DNA of 64,000 bases from JBBRMW01 sp965246845 (GTDB taxonomy: Bacteria; Chloroflexota; Anaerolineae; Aggregatilineales; UBA2796): the NCBI GenBank assembly GCA_965246845.1, contig CBDFFR010000004.1, forward strand, positions 186,001 through 250,000. Direction: 5' to 3'. Shown here in pieces: positions 51,495-60,442 of the stretch. The notes under the pieces are model-generated. The model saw nothing but the letters and a program-made list of their open reading frames with translations. It had not been told where the DNA came from and did not search any database. A program made the position numbers and the translations under genes. Numbering within the stretch: position 1 is the first letter of the stretch; each line of letters starts with the position of its first letter.

Positions 51495-52583
51495 ATGACC
51501 AATCTGCACACGCGCAGTATCGAAATCATTCTGGAAGGGCAAGCTGCAAGCGGTGCATATATCGCGTCGCCGAATTTCAGCCAGTATGGGGCGTGCTGGC
51601 TGCGCGATGGGACGTGGATCGCGTATGCGATGGATTGTGTCGGGCAGCACGACAGCGCGCGGAAGTTTTACGAGTGGACCGACCGCACGCTGCGACCATT
51701 GGCCGGGCAGGTGGACCGTCTGATTGCAAAAATGGAACGCGGGGAGACGCCGGACGAGTCGGATTATCTGCCGACGCGCTTCACGCTAGATGGTGGGCTG
51801 GTTCCCGGCCACTGGGGAGATTTTCAACTGGATGGTTACGGAACGTGGTTGTGGGGGCTTTTGCAGCACGTCGGGTTAACCGATGACGGCGAATTCTACT
51901 CAAATGTATATCCTACGGTTCAGCTTGTGACGCGCTACCTGGCGGCGTTATGGCAGCAGCCGAATTACGATTGCTGGGAAGAGAACCGCGAGCATATTCA
52001 TCCTGCGACACTGGCCGCGATCTATAGTGGCTTGAATGAAATAGCATTAGCAGACCCGGCATTGAATACGCGCGCTGTCGCAGATGCAGTCCGGCAATTC
52101 ACGCTTGAGCGCGGCGTCACCGACGGTCATTTCGTGAAATATTTCGGCAATCCGGCAGTCGATAGTAGTTTGCTCTGGATGGCGGTTCCCTATGGTCTTG
52201 TTGGGACGACCGATCCGCTTTTCGAGGAAACATTGCGCCGAATCGAGGATGATCTGCACCGTCCGGGCGGCGGTGTGTATCGCTACCTCAAGGATGTGTA
52301 CTTCGGCGGCGGTGAATGGCTGCTGCTGACTGCATGGCTTGGGTGGGTATATGTCATGCGCGAAGAACGCGAGCGTGCGGCGGCGCTGCTGCACTGGATT
52401 GAAACACAGGCTGATGCAGAGGGATTGCTGCCGGAACAGATCACGGACCATTCACTTGCGCCGGAACATTACCAGACATGGGTAGACAAGTGGGGAGTTG
52501 TCGCGACTCCGCTGCTCTGGTCGCACGCCATGTATCTTATTTTTGTCGAGTATTTGAACACAAACAGGAACATCGCTCAATGA
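51495..52583 (+). CDS. GH15-like glycoside hydrolase
   Basis: A 362-residue intracellular protein with the (alpha/alpha)6-barrel pattern of glucoamylase-type (GH15) enzymes. GACWLRDGTWIAYAMD near the N-terminus, DYDCWEENR-like NYDCWEENREHIHPATLAA and EGLLPEQITD near the end give the sugar-binding Arg/Asp and the paired catalytic Glu residues. It lacks a signal peptide, so it would work on imported oligosaccharides, probably releasing glucose from isomalto- or other alpha-glucosides. Its stop overlaps the GH31 gene start by ATGA. Confidence 0.8.
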   Translation: MTNLHTRSIEIILEGQAASGAYIASPNFSQYGACWLRDGTWIAYAMDCVGQHDSARKFYEWTDRTLRPLAGQVDRLIAKMERGETPDESDYLPTRFTLDGGLVPGHWGDFQLDGYGTWLWGLLQHVGLTDDGEFYSNVYPTVQLVTRYLAALWQQPNYDCWEENREHIHPATLAAIYSGLNEIALADPALNTRAVADAVRQFTLERGVTDGHFVKYFGNPAVDSSLLWMAVPYGLVGTTDPLFEETLRRIEDDLHRPGGGVYRYLKDVYFGGGEWLLLTAWLGWVYVMREERERAAALLHWIETQADAEGLLPEQITDHSLAPEHYQTWVDKWGVVATPLLWSHAMYLIFVEYLNTNRNIAQ

Positions 52584-54820
52584 ATGCCCTGCCTCAATCT
52601 CTGGTTCATATCCCATTCGGCAACGAACACCCTTACGAACAGGAACCCATCGAGCGCACGCCGCGCCATCCGCTGGCCGGGCAACCTGTGCGGCTCGGTG
52701 TGCAAGCACAGCCGGAAACAGCGCAGGTGCGGGTCGAATGGCAGGTGAATGGCGTGCCACAGACTGCAATCGCGGCGCAAAGGCTGGCAGATCGTGGGGG
52801 AGATGAGCGTAATGCGCAATATTCCGACCTGTGGCAGACTGAACTCCCCGCGCAACCTGACGGCGCGAATGTGACGTACTGGCTTGTCGATGATACAGGC
52901 CATGCAACAGCACAATTTAAATATAAGGTACGCGGCTGGCAGGACGCGCCGCAGCTTGGCGTGAAGTGGCAGCAGGTGAAGCCGGGTGTTTGGCGCGGCA
53001 AGTTGAGCGACAGTGCAATGGGCGAGGTTCCATTATCGTTACTGCGCGCGGAACAGCTCGACGGCGATCACGCGGAAACGCAGCGCGCCCGGCTGACCTT
53101 CGCCTCTCCAATTGATGAGGCATTTTATGGCTTCGGCGAGCGATTTAATGTACTCGATCAGCGCGGCCAACGGGTGGACGTGCGTTGCTTCGAGCAATAC
53201 AAGACGCAATACGAAGGGACACGAACGTATATCCCGATGCCGTTCTTCGTCTCGTCGCGCGGGTACGGGCTACTGGTCGAGTCGCCGCGCTATATGGCCT
53301 TCGATCTGGCGGCGAGCGTAGCGGATACGTGGACACTCGAAGCGGAAACAGACGAAGACGGCGCGTTGGAATTCGTCTTATTCGTGAATGATCATCTGCT
53401 CGCAATCACGGGGATGTTCTGCGATTACACGGGCAAACCGGAGTTGCCGCCCGATTGGGCGTTCGGGTTGTGGATGAGTGGCAACGAATGGAACTCGCAG
53501 GCGCGCGTCGTGGAAGAGGTAAACGCGACCTTGCAGCACGACATTCCTGCAACGGTGCTGGTGATTGAGGCATGGAGCGATGAAGCGACGTTCTATATAT
53601 GGAACGATGCGCAATATTTGCCGCAAGCGGGCGCAGAGCGTTTTCGCTATGCCGATTTCACCTTCCCACCAGATGGCAAATGGTACGACCCGAAGGCGAT
53701 GATCGATTGGCTTCATTCGCTCGGTATACGGATCATCCTCTGGCAGGTCCCGGCATTCAAGAAAGCGGACGCGCCGCAGGCGCAGCACGACGCCGATACC
53801 GCGCACTTTATCGAACATGGATACGCGGTCAAGGATGCGAATGGCGAACCGCACCGCATTCGCCCGTTCTGGTTTCGCGGCGGGATGCTCTGGGATGTGA
53901 CGAACCCCGCTGCGCGCGAGTGGTGGCTCGGCAAGCGTGAATATCTGCTTGAAGACCTGCACATCGACGGCTTCAAGACAGATGGCGGCGAACATCTGTG
54001 GGGTTATGATGTGCAGTTCGCGGATGGGCGCACAGGCGCGGAACTCTGGAATGAATATCCCCTGCAATATATCAAGGCGTATCACGAGTTTGCGAAGCAG
54101 CACAACCCGGACTCGCTCACGTTCAGCCGTGCCGGGTTCACGGGTGCAGGGCGCTTCCCGGCACATTGGGCAGGCGACGAGAACTCGACGTGGGAGGCGT
54201 TCCGTGGGTCGATCCTCGCGGGGTTGTCGGCGGGTATCTCCGGCATCCCGTTTTGGGGGTGGGACATCGGTGGGTTTAGCGGCGACATTCCGAGCGCCGA
54301 ATTATACCTGCGTGCGGCGGCAATGGCGGCGTTCTGCCCGATCATGCAGTATCACGCGGAGTACAACGCGCACCAATTGCCGCGCCGTGATCGCACACCC
54401 TGGAATATCGCGGAGCGCACCGGAGATGAGCGCGTCATTCCGGTTTTCCGAAAGTTCGTGAAACTGCGCGAACAGTTGATGCCGTACATTTTGAAGGAGG
54501 CAGCATATAGCGCGGAGACGGGTCTGCCGATGATGCGAGCGCTGCCGCTGGTCTACCCGAACGATGTGGCTTGCCGAGCATTCCCGTACCAATATCTTTT
54601 CGGTCGTAATCTGCTGGTCGCGCCCGTGACGGAGCCGGGCGAGGAAACATGGCGGGTCTATCTACCGGTGGGGGAATGGACCAATTACTGGACGGGTGAG
54701 CGTGTGGAAGGCGGGCAGGTGATTACGCGCGATGTAGCGCTGGATGTAATTCCGGTGTACACGCGCACTGGTTTCACCCAAACACCTCATACGCAATCAA
54801 CTCCAGTTCCTCCGCTTTGA
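52580..54820 (+). CDS. GH31 alpha-glucosidase/alpha-xylosidase
   Basis: A 746-residue GH31 enzyme. An N-terminal beta domain leads to EAFYGFGERFNVLDQRG, then the catalytic barrel with HIDGFKTDGGEHLWG (nucleophile Asp near 468) and PAHWAGDENSTWEAFRG (acid/base Asp near 530); a C-terminal beta part has LVAPVTEPGEETWRVYLP. There is no signal peptide. It splits alpha-linked glucose or xylose from oligosaccharides. It is coupled to the GH15-like gene and, with the ROK repressor and importer, forms an alpha-glucoside use operon. The last 47 bases overlap the end of the converging helicase gene. Confidence 0.93.
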   Translation: MNALPQSLVHIPFGNEHPYEQEPIERTPRHPLAGQPVRLGVQAQPETAQVRVEWQVNGVPQTAIAAQRLADRGGDERNAQYSDLWQTELPAQPDGANVTYWLVDDTGHATAQFKYKVRGWQDAPQLGVKWQQVKPGVWRGKLSDSAMGEVPLSLLRAEQLDGDHAETQRARLTFASPIDEAFYGFGERFNVLDQRGQRVDVRCFEQYKTQYEGTRTYIPMPFFVSSRGYGLLVESPRYMAFDLAASVADTWTLEAETDEDGALEFVLFVNDHLLAITGMFCDYTGKPELPPDWAFGLWMSGNEWNSQARVVEEVNATLQHDIPATVLVIEAWSDEATFYIWNDAQYLPQAGAERFRYADFTFPPDGKWYDPKAMIDWLHSLGIRIILWQVPAFKKADAPQAQHDADTAHFIEHGYAVKDANGEPHRIRPFWFRGGMLWDVTNPAAREWWLGKREYLLEDLHIDGFKTDGGEHLWGYDVQFADGRTGAELWNEYPLQYIKAYHEFAKQHNPDSLTFSRAGFTGAGRFPAHWAGDENSTWEAFRGSILAGLSAGISGIPFWGWDIGGFSGDIPSAELYLRAAAMAAFCPIMQYHAEYNAHQLPRRDRTPWNIAERTGDERVIPVFRKFVKLREQLMPYILKEAAYSAETGLPMMRALPLVYPNDVACRAFPYQYLFGRNLLVAPVTEPGEETWRVYLPVGEWTNYWTGERVEGGQVITRDVALDVIPVYTRTGFTQTPHTQSTPVPPL

Positions 54821-57800
54821 CCTGCTCGAAGGTGGAGGGGCGCGCGACCTCGCGGTACAGGTCGTTCTCGATGAAGAACTCGTCAAGCGCGCGGATGAGC
54901 GTAAGCGTGTCCTGCTGCTCACGGTTGCTTGCTTGGATGGCCTTCAGGTGCGTGTCCTTGCGGAACGGATCAAGCGAGACGGTTTGCAGGGTGTCCGTGA
55001 CGCGCTTGCGCAGCGCGTCCAGCCCGGCCTGACCTTCCGGCGTGTCGATGGGTGCGGAGAACAACCCGGTCTGGTTGATAGAGGCGGCCAGATCATTGTT
55101 TAGCCTGCCGAGTCGCGGCGGGATGCTGCGCGCCCGAACAGCGCTGTTGATTTCCTTGAGGACGTCATCGGTGGCGCGCTCAAGCAGGTCGTAGACCTCG
55201 AAGCCGGACGGCAGGACACGCTTCTCGTTCATCGGCGTGAGGAGGTAGCGGAAAAGTCGGCGCTTATCGGAGATGATCTCGCCTTCGTTGGTGTACAGCC
55301 GCCAGAAGTGACGGTCGCCCGCTATAAACGCGAAGAACACGCCGGAGGGTCGCGGCGACTTCGCGATGCCAGAGCCGATTCCTTTCGGGATGGCGCGCAC
55401 ACGCTCCAGGCCGACCTGTTGCAGGAAGATCGTCAGGGGCAGCTTCATCTCGTCGGTGGAGACGAGTTCGGCATCACGTTCGAGTTCTTCCACGAAGGAC
55501 GAGTCGCCCGCGCGCAGCTTACGAAGCTGATCCAGCGAGCGCGTGCCAATGACTTCACCCAGCACACTCGCATCCAGGCCGACGGTGGTATCTATCGCGC
55601 GGATACGCTCTTGCAATCGCTCGACCAGACCGAGCAGGCTCTCCAAGCCCTGCTGCGGGAAGCAGTTGTAGATGTCGAGTTCCGCGAACTGCGTACCGAG
55701 TCGGTCGATGCGGCCTGCGCGCTGGATCATGCGGATGGGCGTCCAGTGCAGGTCGAAGTTGACGATCACGCCTGCATCTTGCAGGTTCTGGCCTTCGGAG
55801 AGGACATCGGTAGAGATCAGGATGTCAATTTCAGGTTGATTGCTGAGGACGCTCTGCACCGTCTCTTCCGCGCCCTTGTTGGCGATGGGAGCGAAACGCC
55901 GCACCAGCGATTCACGGTTCGCGCCATCGGAGCCGCCGTGTATCACTTCGATGATGGGTGCGCGGCTCCATTTCGATTGCCAGTGCGGATCGTTGCGGAG
56001 GGCATCGTAGACATACTGTGCGGTATCGCGATAGTAGCTGAACAGGAGGACTTTTCGGTTCGCGAGTTCGCCACCGAGCAGGGCTTTGACTTCGCTGAGT
56101 TTAGTGTCACGCTTGCTTTCGTCGTCGAGGCGCTGGATCAGGTTCACTTTGTCGAGGATGGCATCCAGTGCTTCAATGTCGCGTTCCAATTCGCGGCGGA
56201 TTTTGCGCAAGTCGTACTGCCCGATTTCGACCTCTTCCAATGTGTCGATCAGTGTGGCTACGTTTTCGCTGCTGTCGTCCTCTGCGCCTTCGATGGCGAG
56301 CAGCTTGCGGTTGGCGGCGCTATCGAGCAGACGATTTTGCGAGATCAGGATTTGGTAGAAGCGTTCCTGATATTCGCGCTGCTTCTCGATGCTCATGCGG
56401 AACGCGGTCAGTGAACTTTCGAGGCGTTTCAGGTAGAGCGTTTTGAGGATGGCGATGATCGCTTCCGAACTTTGCAGCTTCTTCTTCGATTCGGCGTCGC
56501 GGTCGCCCTTGCGGTGCTGCTCGATGTTGAAGCTGATCAGGTGCAGGCTATCGATGAGGGTGGCGATCTGCTCGTAGAAGCCGTCGTAGGTGGTCATCAG
56601 GTCGTAGTTGACACTGTGCAAGCGACGCTCCGGGAAGTGGATTACGCCTTTGCCGGGCAGCCGGATTTCCTCGCCTGCCGCTTGCCGCTGCTTGACATCC
56701 TGCCGGGAGCGGCGCACCATCACCTGTTCGAGCAGGGTGAAGATGTCGAGGCCGCCGTCCTGCACTTCGCGGAAGAAGCCTTTCAGGTTGCGGATGCCGT
56801 AGTCGCGGAAGAAAGCGTCCTGTCCGCGCGTGATGAACGAGAGCTGGTTGTAGAGGTCCCAGATAGAGTTGTTGATCGGCGTGGCGGTCATCAGGATGAC
56901 CGTTTTTTCGGGTTTACCCGTCGCGAGCAGCTTCATCAGGTTGCCGTAACGACCCGTACCAGGATTGCGGAAGTTGTGCGACTCGTCCACGAGGATTACA
57001 TCATAGCCGTTGAACGCCTTCCAATCGAAGTTGGCGCGGCCAAGCGACTCCTGCGAGATGACATCGGCTTTGATGCCGTACTCGTTCAGCTTCGGCTCCC
57101 AGATCAGTTCGCGAAGCTGCGCGGGACAGATGACCAGCCCTTTCGGAATGAACCCCTTGCGGCGCTTGCCAAGGACGTAGTGTTCCAGCAAGCCCATCCC
57201 GATGTACGTCTTGCCGAGGCCGACCGCATCCGAGACGATGACGCCGCCGTGACGGTCAATCAGGCGGATCGCCTCGCGCAAGCCTTCCTGCTGGAAGCTG
57301 GCGAGTTCGACGCCGAGCCGCGCCTCGATGCTTTCCGGGAGGATGCGGTCTTTGAAGTATTCGTAGAGGACTTTGATGAAGACATCGTGCGGCGTCCAGC
57401 GCGCACCGTCGAACTTCGAGTCGCGGAGCATGTCGATCAGCAGGCGCTTCTGGTCCTCGCCTTCGGACCACATTCCCGCATACCAGTTCTCGCGCAGGTC
57501 ACGCACGACGGGACCTTCCTGCCGGGTGATGTTGAGTTCGGCGCGGCGCGTCATACCCGAAGGCGTGAAGTTGCTGCTGCCGACGATGGCAAAATTGGGC
57601 ATGAGGTAGGCTTTGGCGTGCAGGAACGAGCGCGCATAGAAGCGGACTTCGGCGCTGTCGCGTTCGAGAAAAGCACACAGGTCGTCAATGAGGCGAGCGT
57701 ATTCACGGTTGAGCGGCAATTTTTCGAGGTCGCCACGCAGCTTGTCGCGGTAGTAGCGGCGCAGGTCCAGCGCGCCTTCGGCGGGGTCGGTGGAGTCAAG

Positions 57801-58007
57801 TTCGGGAGCGCGTCCAAGGAGCAGACGGAAGCGCTTCAAGCCGCGCAAGCCATCGGCCAACATGCGCCATACTTCCGGCTCGAAGAAACCGCTCGCGATG
57901 TCAAGTTCATCCTGTCCGACGTTGACGAGCAGTTCATTCAGGACGGTCACGAGGCGACGCTCTACGGTGGTGTTGTCGATGTAGTCCGGCGGGTAGTATT
58001 GGGGCAT
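54774..58007 (-). CDS. PLD-nuclease/SNF2-type helicase fusion
   Basis: A 1077-residue protein. The N-terminal 170 residues are a phospholipase-D-type nuclease domain (LHAKAYLMPNFAIVGSSNFT; the histidine and lysine of the HxK motif are present). Then follows an SNF2/DEAD helicase: Walker A GLGKTYIG (near 266), ILVDESHNFRN (near 342), MTATPINNS, and helicase part two with STDVLSEGQNLQDAG and MIQRAGRIDRLGT. Such fusions occur in anti-phage islands, where they move along and cut DNA. It lies in the same minus-strand direction as XisI/XisH and the DNA methylase. Confidence 0.88.
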   Translation of the reverse strand: MPQYYPPDYIDNTTVERRLVTVLNELLVNVGQDELDIASGFFEPEVWRMLADGLRGLKRFRLLLGRAPELDSTDPAEGALDLRRYYRDKLRGDLEKLPLNREYARLIDDLCAFLERDSAEVRFYARSFLHAKAYLMPNFAIVGSSNFTPSGMTRRAELNITRQEGPVVRDLRENWYAGMWSEGEDQKRLLIDMLRDSKFDGARWTPHDVFIKVLYEYFKDRILPESIEARLGVELASFQQEGLREAIRLIDRHGGVIVSDAVGLGKTYIGMGLLEHYVLGKRRKGFIPKGLVICPAQLRELIWEPKLNEYGIKADVISQESLGRANFDWKAFNGYDVILVDESHNFRNPGTGRYGNLMKLLATGKPEKTVILMTATPINNSIWDLYNQLSFITRGQDAFFRDYGIRNLKGFFREVQDGGLDIFTLLEQVMVRRSRQDVKQRQAAGEEIRLPGKGVIHFPERRLHSVNYDLMTTYDGFYEQIATLIDSLHLISFNIEQHRKGDRDAESKKKLQSSEAIIAILKTLYLKRLESSLTAFRMSIEKQREYQERFYQILISQNRLLDSAANRKLLAIEGAEDDSSENVATLIDTLEEVEIGQYDLRKIRRELERDIEALDAILDKVNLIQRLDDESKRDTKLSEVKALLGGELANRKVLLFSYYRDTAQYVYDALRNDPHWQSKWSRAPIIEVIHGGSDGANRESLVRRFAPIANKGAEETVQSVLSNQPEIDILISTDVLSEGQNLQDAGVIVNFDLHWTPIRMIQRAGRIDRLGTQFAELDIYNCFPQQGLESLLGLVERLQERIRAIDTTVGLDASVLGEVIGTRSLDQLRKLRAGDSSFVEELERDAELVSTDEMKLPLTIFLQQVGLERVRAIPKGIGSGIAKSPRPSGVFFAFIAGDRHFWRLYTNEGEIISDKRRLFRYLLTPMNEKRVLPSGFEVYDLLERATDDVLKEINSAVRARSIPPRLGRLNNDLAASINQTGLFSAPIDTPEGQAGLDALRKRVTDTLQTVSLDPFRKDTHLKAIQASNREQQDTLTLIRALDEFFIENDLYREVARPSTFEQVKAEELELIAYEVFG

Positions 58008-58100
58008 GGTGTGCGGCTCTGTTCGCGATTAGGACGAAGTTGTGCGTAGTATGACACACTTCGCTGCGAAGCAGGCTGCGATTGTGATTACAAAAGCATT

Positions 58101-58391
58101 TTAGTCGCCCTGATGCGCAAGCACAATTTGCGATGGCGGTATACCCGCCGCAATAAGCGCATCCTCAAGCGGTCTATCGGTCGTGTCCGTCTCAATGATA
58201 ACCTTCTCGCCGTCGATGCGCGTCAGGAGCATGATGTGCGGTTCAATTTCACGTTTGAGCGGCACGACAAGCACGGTATCGATCTTCTGCGCGTTATCGT
58301 GAAGATAATGCAGTTTCGCATTGAGCGAACGCCCGGCATAGCTCGCTACAACGCGGCTTGTGGTTGCTTCCAAATCAATTATTCGCTCCAT
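58101..58391 (-). CDS. xisI: XisI-like protein
   Basis: A 96-residue protein of the XisI family, named for the fdxN excision control protein of Anabaena. The C-terminal pattern VIIETDTTDRPLEDALIAAG, then IPPSQIVLAHQ matches the family's conserved end (DGKI...TE...LV..GIP..+IVLAF). It overlaps XisH by 13 bases, as in other genomes where the two always occur together. XisH/XisI pairs without an fdxN element are common in Cyanobacteria and Chloroflexota. Their role is unsettled; a toxin-antitoxin or nuclease-control role has been suggested. Confidence 0.82.
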   Translation of the reverse strand: MERIIDLEATTSRVVASYAGRSLNAKLHYLHDNAQKIDTVLVVPLKREIEPHIMLLTRIDGEKVIIETDTTDRPLEDALIAAGIPPSQIVLAHQGD

Positions 58392-58801
58392 CGCACGATC
58401 TCCTCTTTTACCAGATCAACTACCAGCAACGCGATCCCGTGTTCCTTGAGAATTGTCACAATCGCGTTATTGAAATATTTTGAATACGTGCTTTCCGGGA
58501 CGGCCATGTAGATCGGTAACGCAAATCCCTCACGTTCCGATATTCCTTTGTACACGACACACTGCCCTATCGCTCGATGAAGTTCCGGTGTTTTCTTCGG
58601 GAGCGTAAAACATTTCACCTCAACTCCAATCTCGAATGCCTGTCGTCCGTTGGCAGGACGTGAAGCTGTCAGATCGATGTGCAGGTCATTCCCAAACGCA
58701 TCCGTGATATGCAATGGGGTTGGGTCTACAACCCATTCCGCTTTGCTCAATGCACTCGCGACCTGAAAATGGCATGTATCGAGTTCCGGCAACGGGTTCA
58801 C
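58379..58801 (-). CDS. xisH: XisH-like protein
   Basis: A 140-residue XisH family protein with an endonuclease-like fold. Family marks are CHFQVASALSKAEWVVDPTP, HIDLTASRP, FEIGVEVKCF (the acidic-x-Lys centre of PD-(D/E)xK-type nucleases), and HRAIGQCVVYKG. The residues E...EVK suggest that a nuclease centre is at least partly kept. It precedes and overlaps XisI. A divergent gene (DUF5131) starts 72 bases upstream. Confidence 0.87.
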   Translation of the reverse strand: MNPLPELDTCHFQVASALSKAEWVVDPTPLHITDAFGNDLHIDLTASRPANGRQAFEIGVEVKCFTLPKKTPELHRAIGQCVVYKGISEREGFALPIYMAVPESTYSKYFNNAIVTILKEHGIALLVVDLVKEEIVRWSE

Positions 58802-58872
58802 TCCACGAATATAGGGATATTCTATCGGGTTTTGTGTAGATTATTCGACGGAACACTTGTTCAATTATAAGT

Positions 58873-59775
58873 GTGACGTATAATCACAGCACACATAGCC
58901 GAGTCAAGCGCTCTATAAACAAGCAAAAAAAGGGAACTGGACGACGGGGCATCGAGTGGACCGATTACACATGGAACCCTGTCGGTGGTTGTCAACATCG
59001 CTGCCGCTGGACAATGCCCGATGGGACAGTCGCGGAATGCTACGCGGAAACTGTCGCGGAGCGCATCGCACAGGCATCCTATCCACATGGCTTCGAGCAT
59101 CATTACTGGCGACCGGAATCGCTCAACGAGCCGCTCAAAGTCAAAGCACCTTCGCGTATCTTCCTCGACTCGATGTCGGACCTGATGGGGCATTGGGTCC
59201 CGGAAGAGCAGATTTTGCAGGTTCTGGATGTCTGCCGCCGCGCACCCTGGCATCAATTCCAGCTCCTCACCAAAAACGCGCCGCGCCTGCGCGAATTCGA
59301 GTTCCCATCGAATGTGTGGGTTGGAGTGAGCGCCCCGCCGACCTCAATGTTTGGAAAGCCGCTGACCTTTCGGCAGCAGCAGCGAATGGTTGAAACAATG
59401 ATGTCTGTTCTGGAAAAAGTTGATGTTCCAGTGCGCTGGATGAGCATCGAACCCCTGAGTTTCGATATTGCGCCGCTGCTCGTCGGAAGCCCGCTTGAAT
59501 GGGCGGTTATTGGAGCAGCAACCAATGGCGTCGCGACCTACCAGCCGAAAGAAGAATGGGTGACAAACGTGTTGAGTGTCCTCGACGCTCAGAATACCCA
59601 AGTGTTCTTCAAGGGCAATCTGGATTGGCAGCCTTGGTGCGAAAATTTGCCGATTGTTATGTCACCGGTGGCAACCTACAACGTTTTCGATAGTAATTCA
59701 AAAGTTGTATTTCAATCTCAGAAAAATTTGGACGAATATACGGCCATCCCTCGTCGTCCTCAGGCGCATGTGTGA
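58873..59775 (+). CDS. DUF5131 (phage Gp37/Gp68-like) protein
   Basis: A 300-residue protein of the DUF5131 family. The mark is GIEWTDYTWNPVGGCQHRCR near the start, with further Cys in AECYAE; these three cysteines resemble the cluster site of radical-SAM proteins of the spore-photoproduct-lyase type. Other family parts are IFLDSMSDLMG and WHQFQLLTKNAPRL, and VRWMSIEPL. The family is common in phages and defence islands and probably acts on nucleic acid, but its reaction is unknown. GTG 58873 is the only good start in frame. Its end overlaps the converging HEPN-like gene by 119 bases. Confidence 0.85.
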   Translation: MTYNHSTHSRVKRSINKQKKGTGRRGIEWTDYTWNPVGGCQHRCRWTMPDGTVAECYAETVAERIAQASYPHGFEHHYWRPESLNEPLKVKAPSRIFLDSMSDLMGHWVPEEQILQVLDVCRRAPWHQFQLLTKNAPRLREFEFPSNVWVGVSAPPTSMFGKPLTFRQQQRMVETMMSVLEKVDVPVRWMSIEPLSFDIAPLLVGSPLEWAVIGAATNGVATYQPKEEWVTNVLSVLDAQNTQVFFKGNLDWQPWCENLPIVMSPVATYNVFDSNSKVVFQSQKNLDEYTAIPRRPQAHV

Positions 59776-60442
59776 CTGGCGCGTGTTCTACAATCAGGTC
59801 CAGTAATTTGTCAAGCGGCGTATCTTTTTCAAAACCCGTACCATAACTAAGATAAGCAAAGGAGCTGTAGGCTGGTGAGCAAAGCAGGTTGAATAGATGT
59901 TCAGCAGAGTTCATCAAGGCTCTTAAATTCGACAACTCTATATTGTCGAATTTCTTCTCATATTTTGGATTGAGGCTCAGATGTGCAAAACGGTTGTTCC
60001 TTAATGCCTTAATTTGCTCACTCAGACTTTGAATTTGCTTGTCAAAACTAGAGCGCTTCAAATGCTCATTAAATTTGCTGATACTCTCTTGGTCGCGTAG
60101 GCGGGAGCTAATCTGGGTGCGAAAGTTCCCAATCGTAAGAACGTCTTTGCGAGGATCGACAAAGAGGGTAAATGTGCTAACAATTACATATTCAAGCAGC
60201 GTAACTTTAACGACTTTCCAGAAGACGTAATCTTCTGGTACAAGAAATAGACCGAATGGAAATCTATGCAGACGTTCAAAGATAAGCAGACGCATTTCGA
60301 GGGCGATCATTTCCGTATACAACGACTCCTGTAGACGTTCATATTCAGGAGCCCACTCAGGTTGCAGCAGCGCTCGTATGTCAAGCAGGTTGTCTTCGTC
60401 GTCATCTGGAAGAGCGAAAACTATTCCATCTAAGCTGTCCAT
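59657..60442 (-). CDS. HEPN/AbiU2-like protein
   Basis: A 261-residue, helical protein. The stretch LLEYVIVSTFTLFVDPRKDV then FRTQISSRLRDQ and IKALRNNRFAHLSLNP resembles the AbiU2-type HEPN domain; RNNRFAH gives the Rx4-6H motif of HEPN RNases. The N-terminus is acidic (PDDDEDNLLD). HEPN proteins of this sort are abortive-infection RNases or toxin parts. It is the third gene of an operon with the unknown 197-residue protein (13-base overlap) and the DNA methylase. The HEPN call rests on motif and pattern only. Confidence 0.6.
   Translation of the reverse strand: MDSLDGIVFALPDDDEDNLLDIRALLQPEWAPEYERLQESLYTEMIALEMRLLIFERLHRFPFGLFLVPEDYVFWKVVKVTLLEYVIVSTFTLFVDPRKDVLTIGNFRTQISSRLRDQESISKFNEHLKRSSFDKQIQSLSEQIKALRNNRFAHLSLNPKYEKKFDNIELSNLRALMNSAEHLFNLLCSPAYSSFAYLSYGTGFEKDTPLDKLLDLIVEHAPVTHAPEDDEGWPYIRPNFSEIEIQLLNYYRKRCRLPPVT

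Noticed and set aside
55308..58049. Two long plus-strand frames (368 and 525 codons) across the helicase
   Set aside because: The minus-strand helicase has all motifs in order. The plus frames are its third-position shadows in G+C-rich DNA and match no family.
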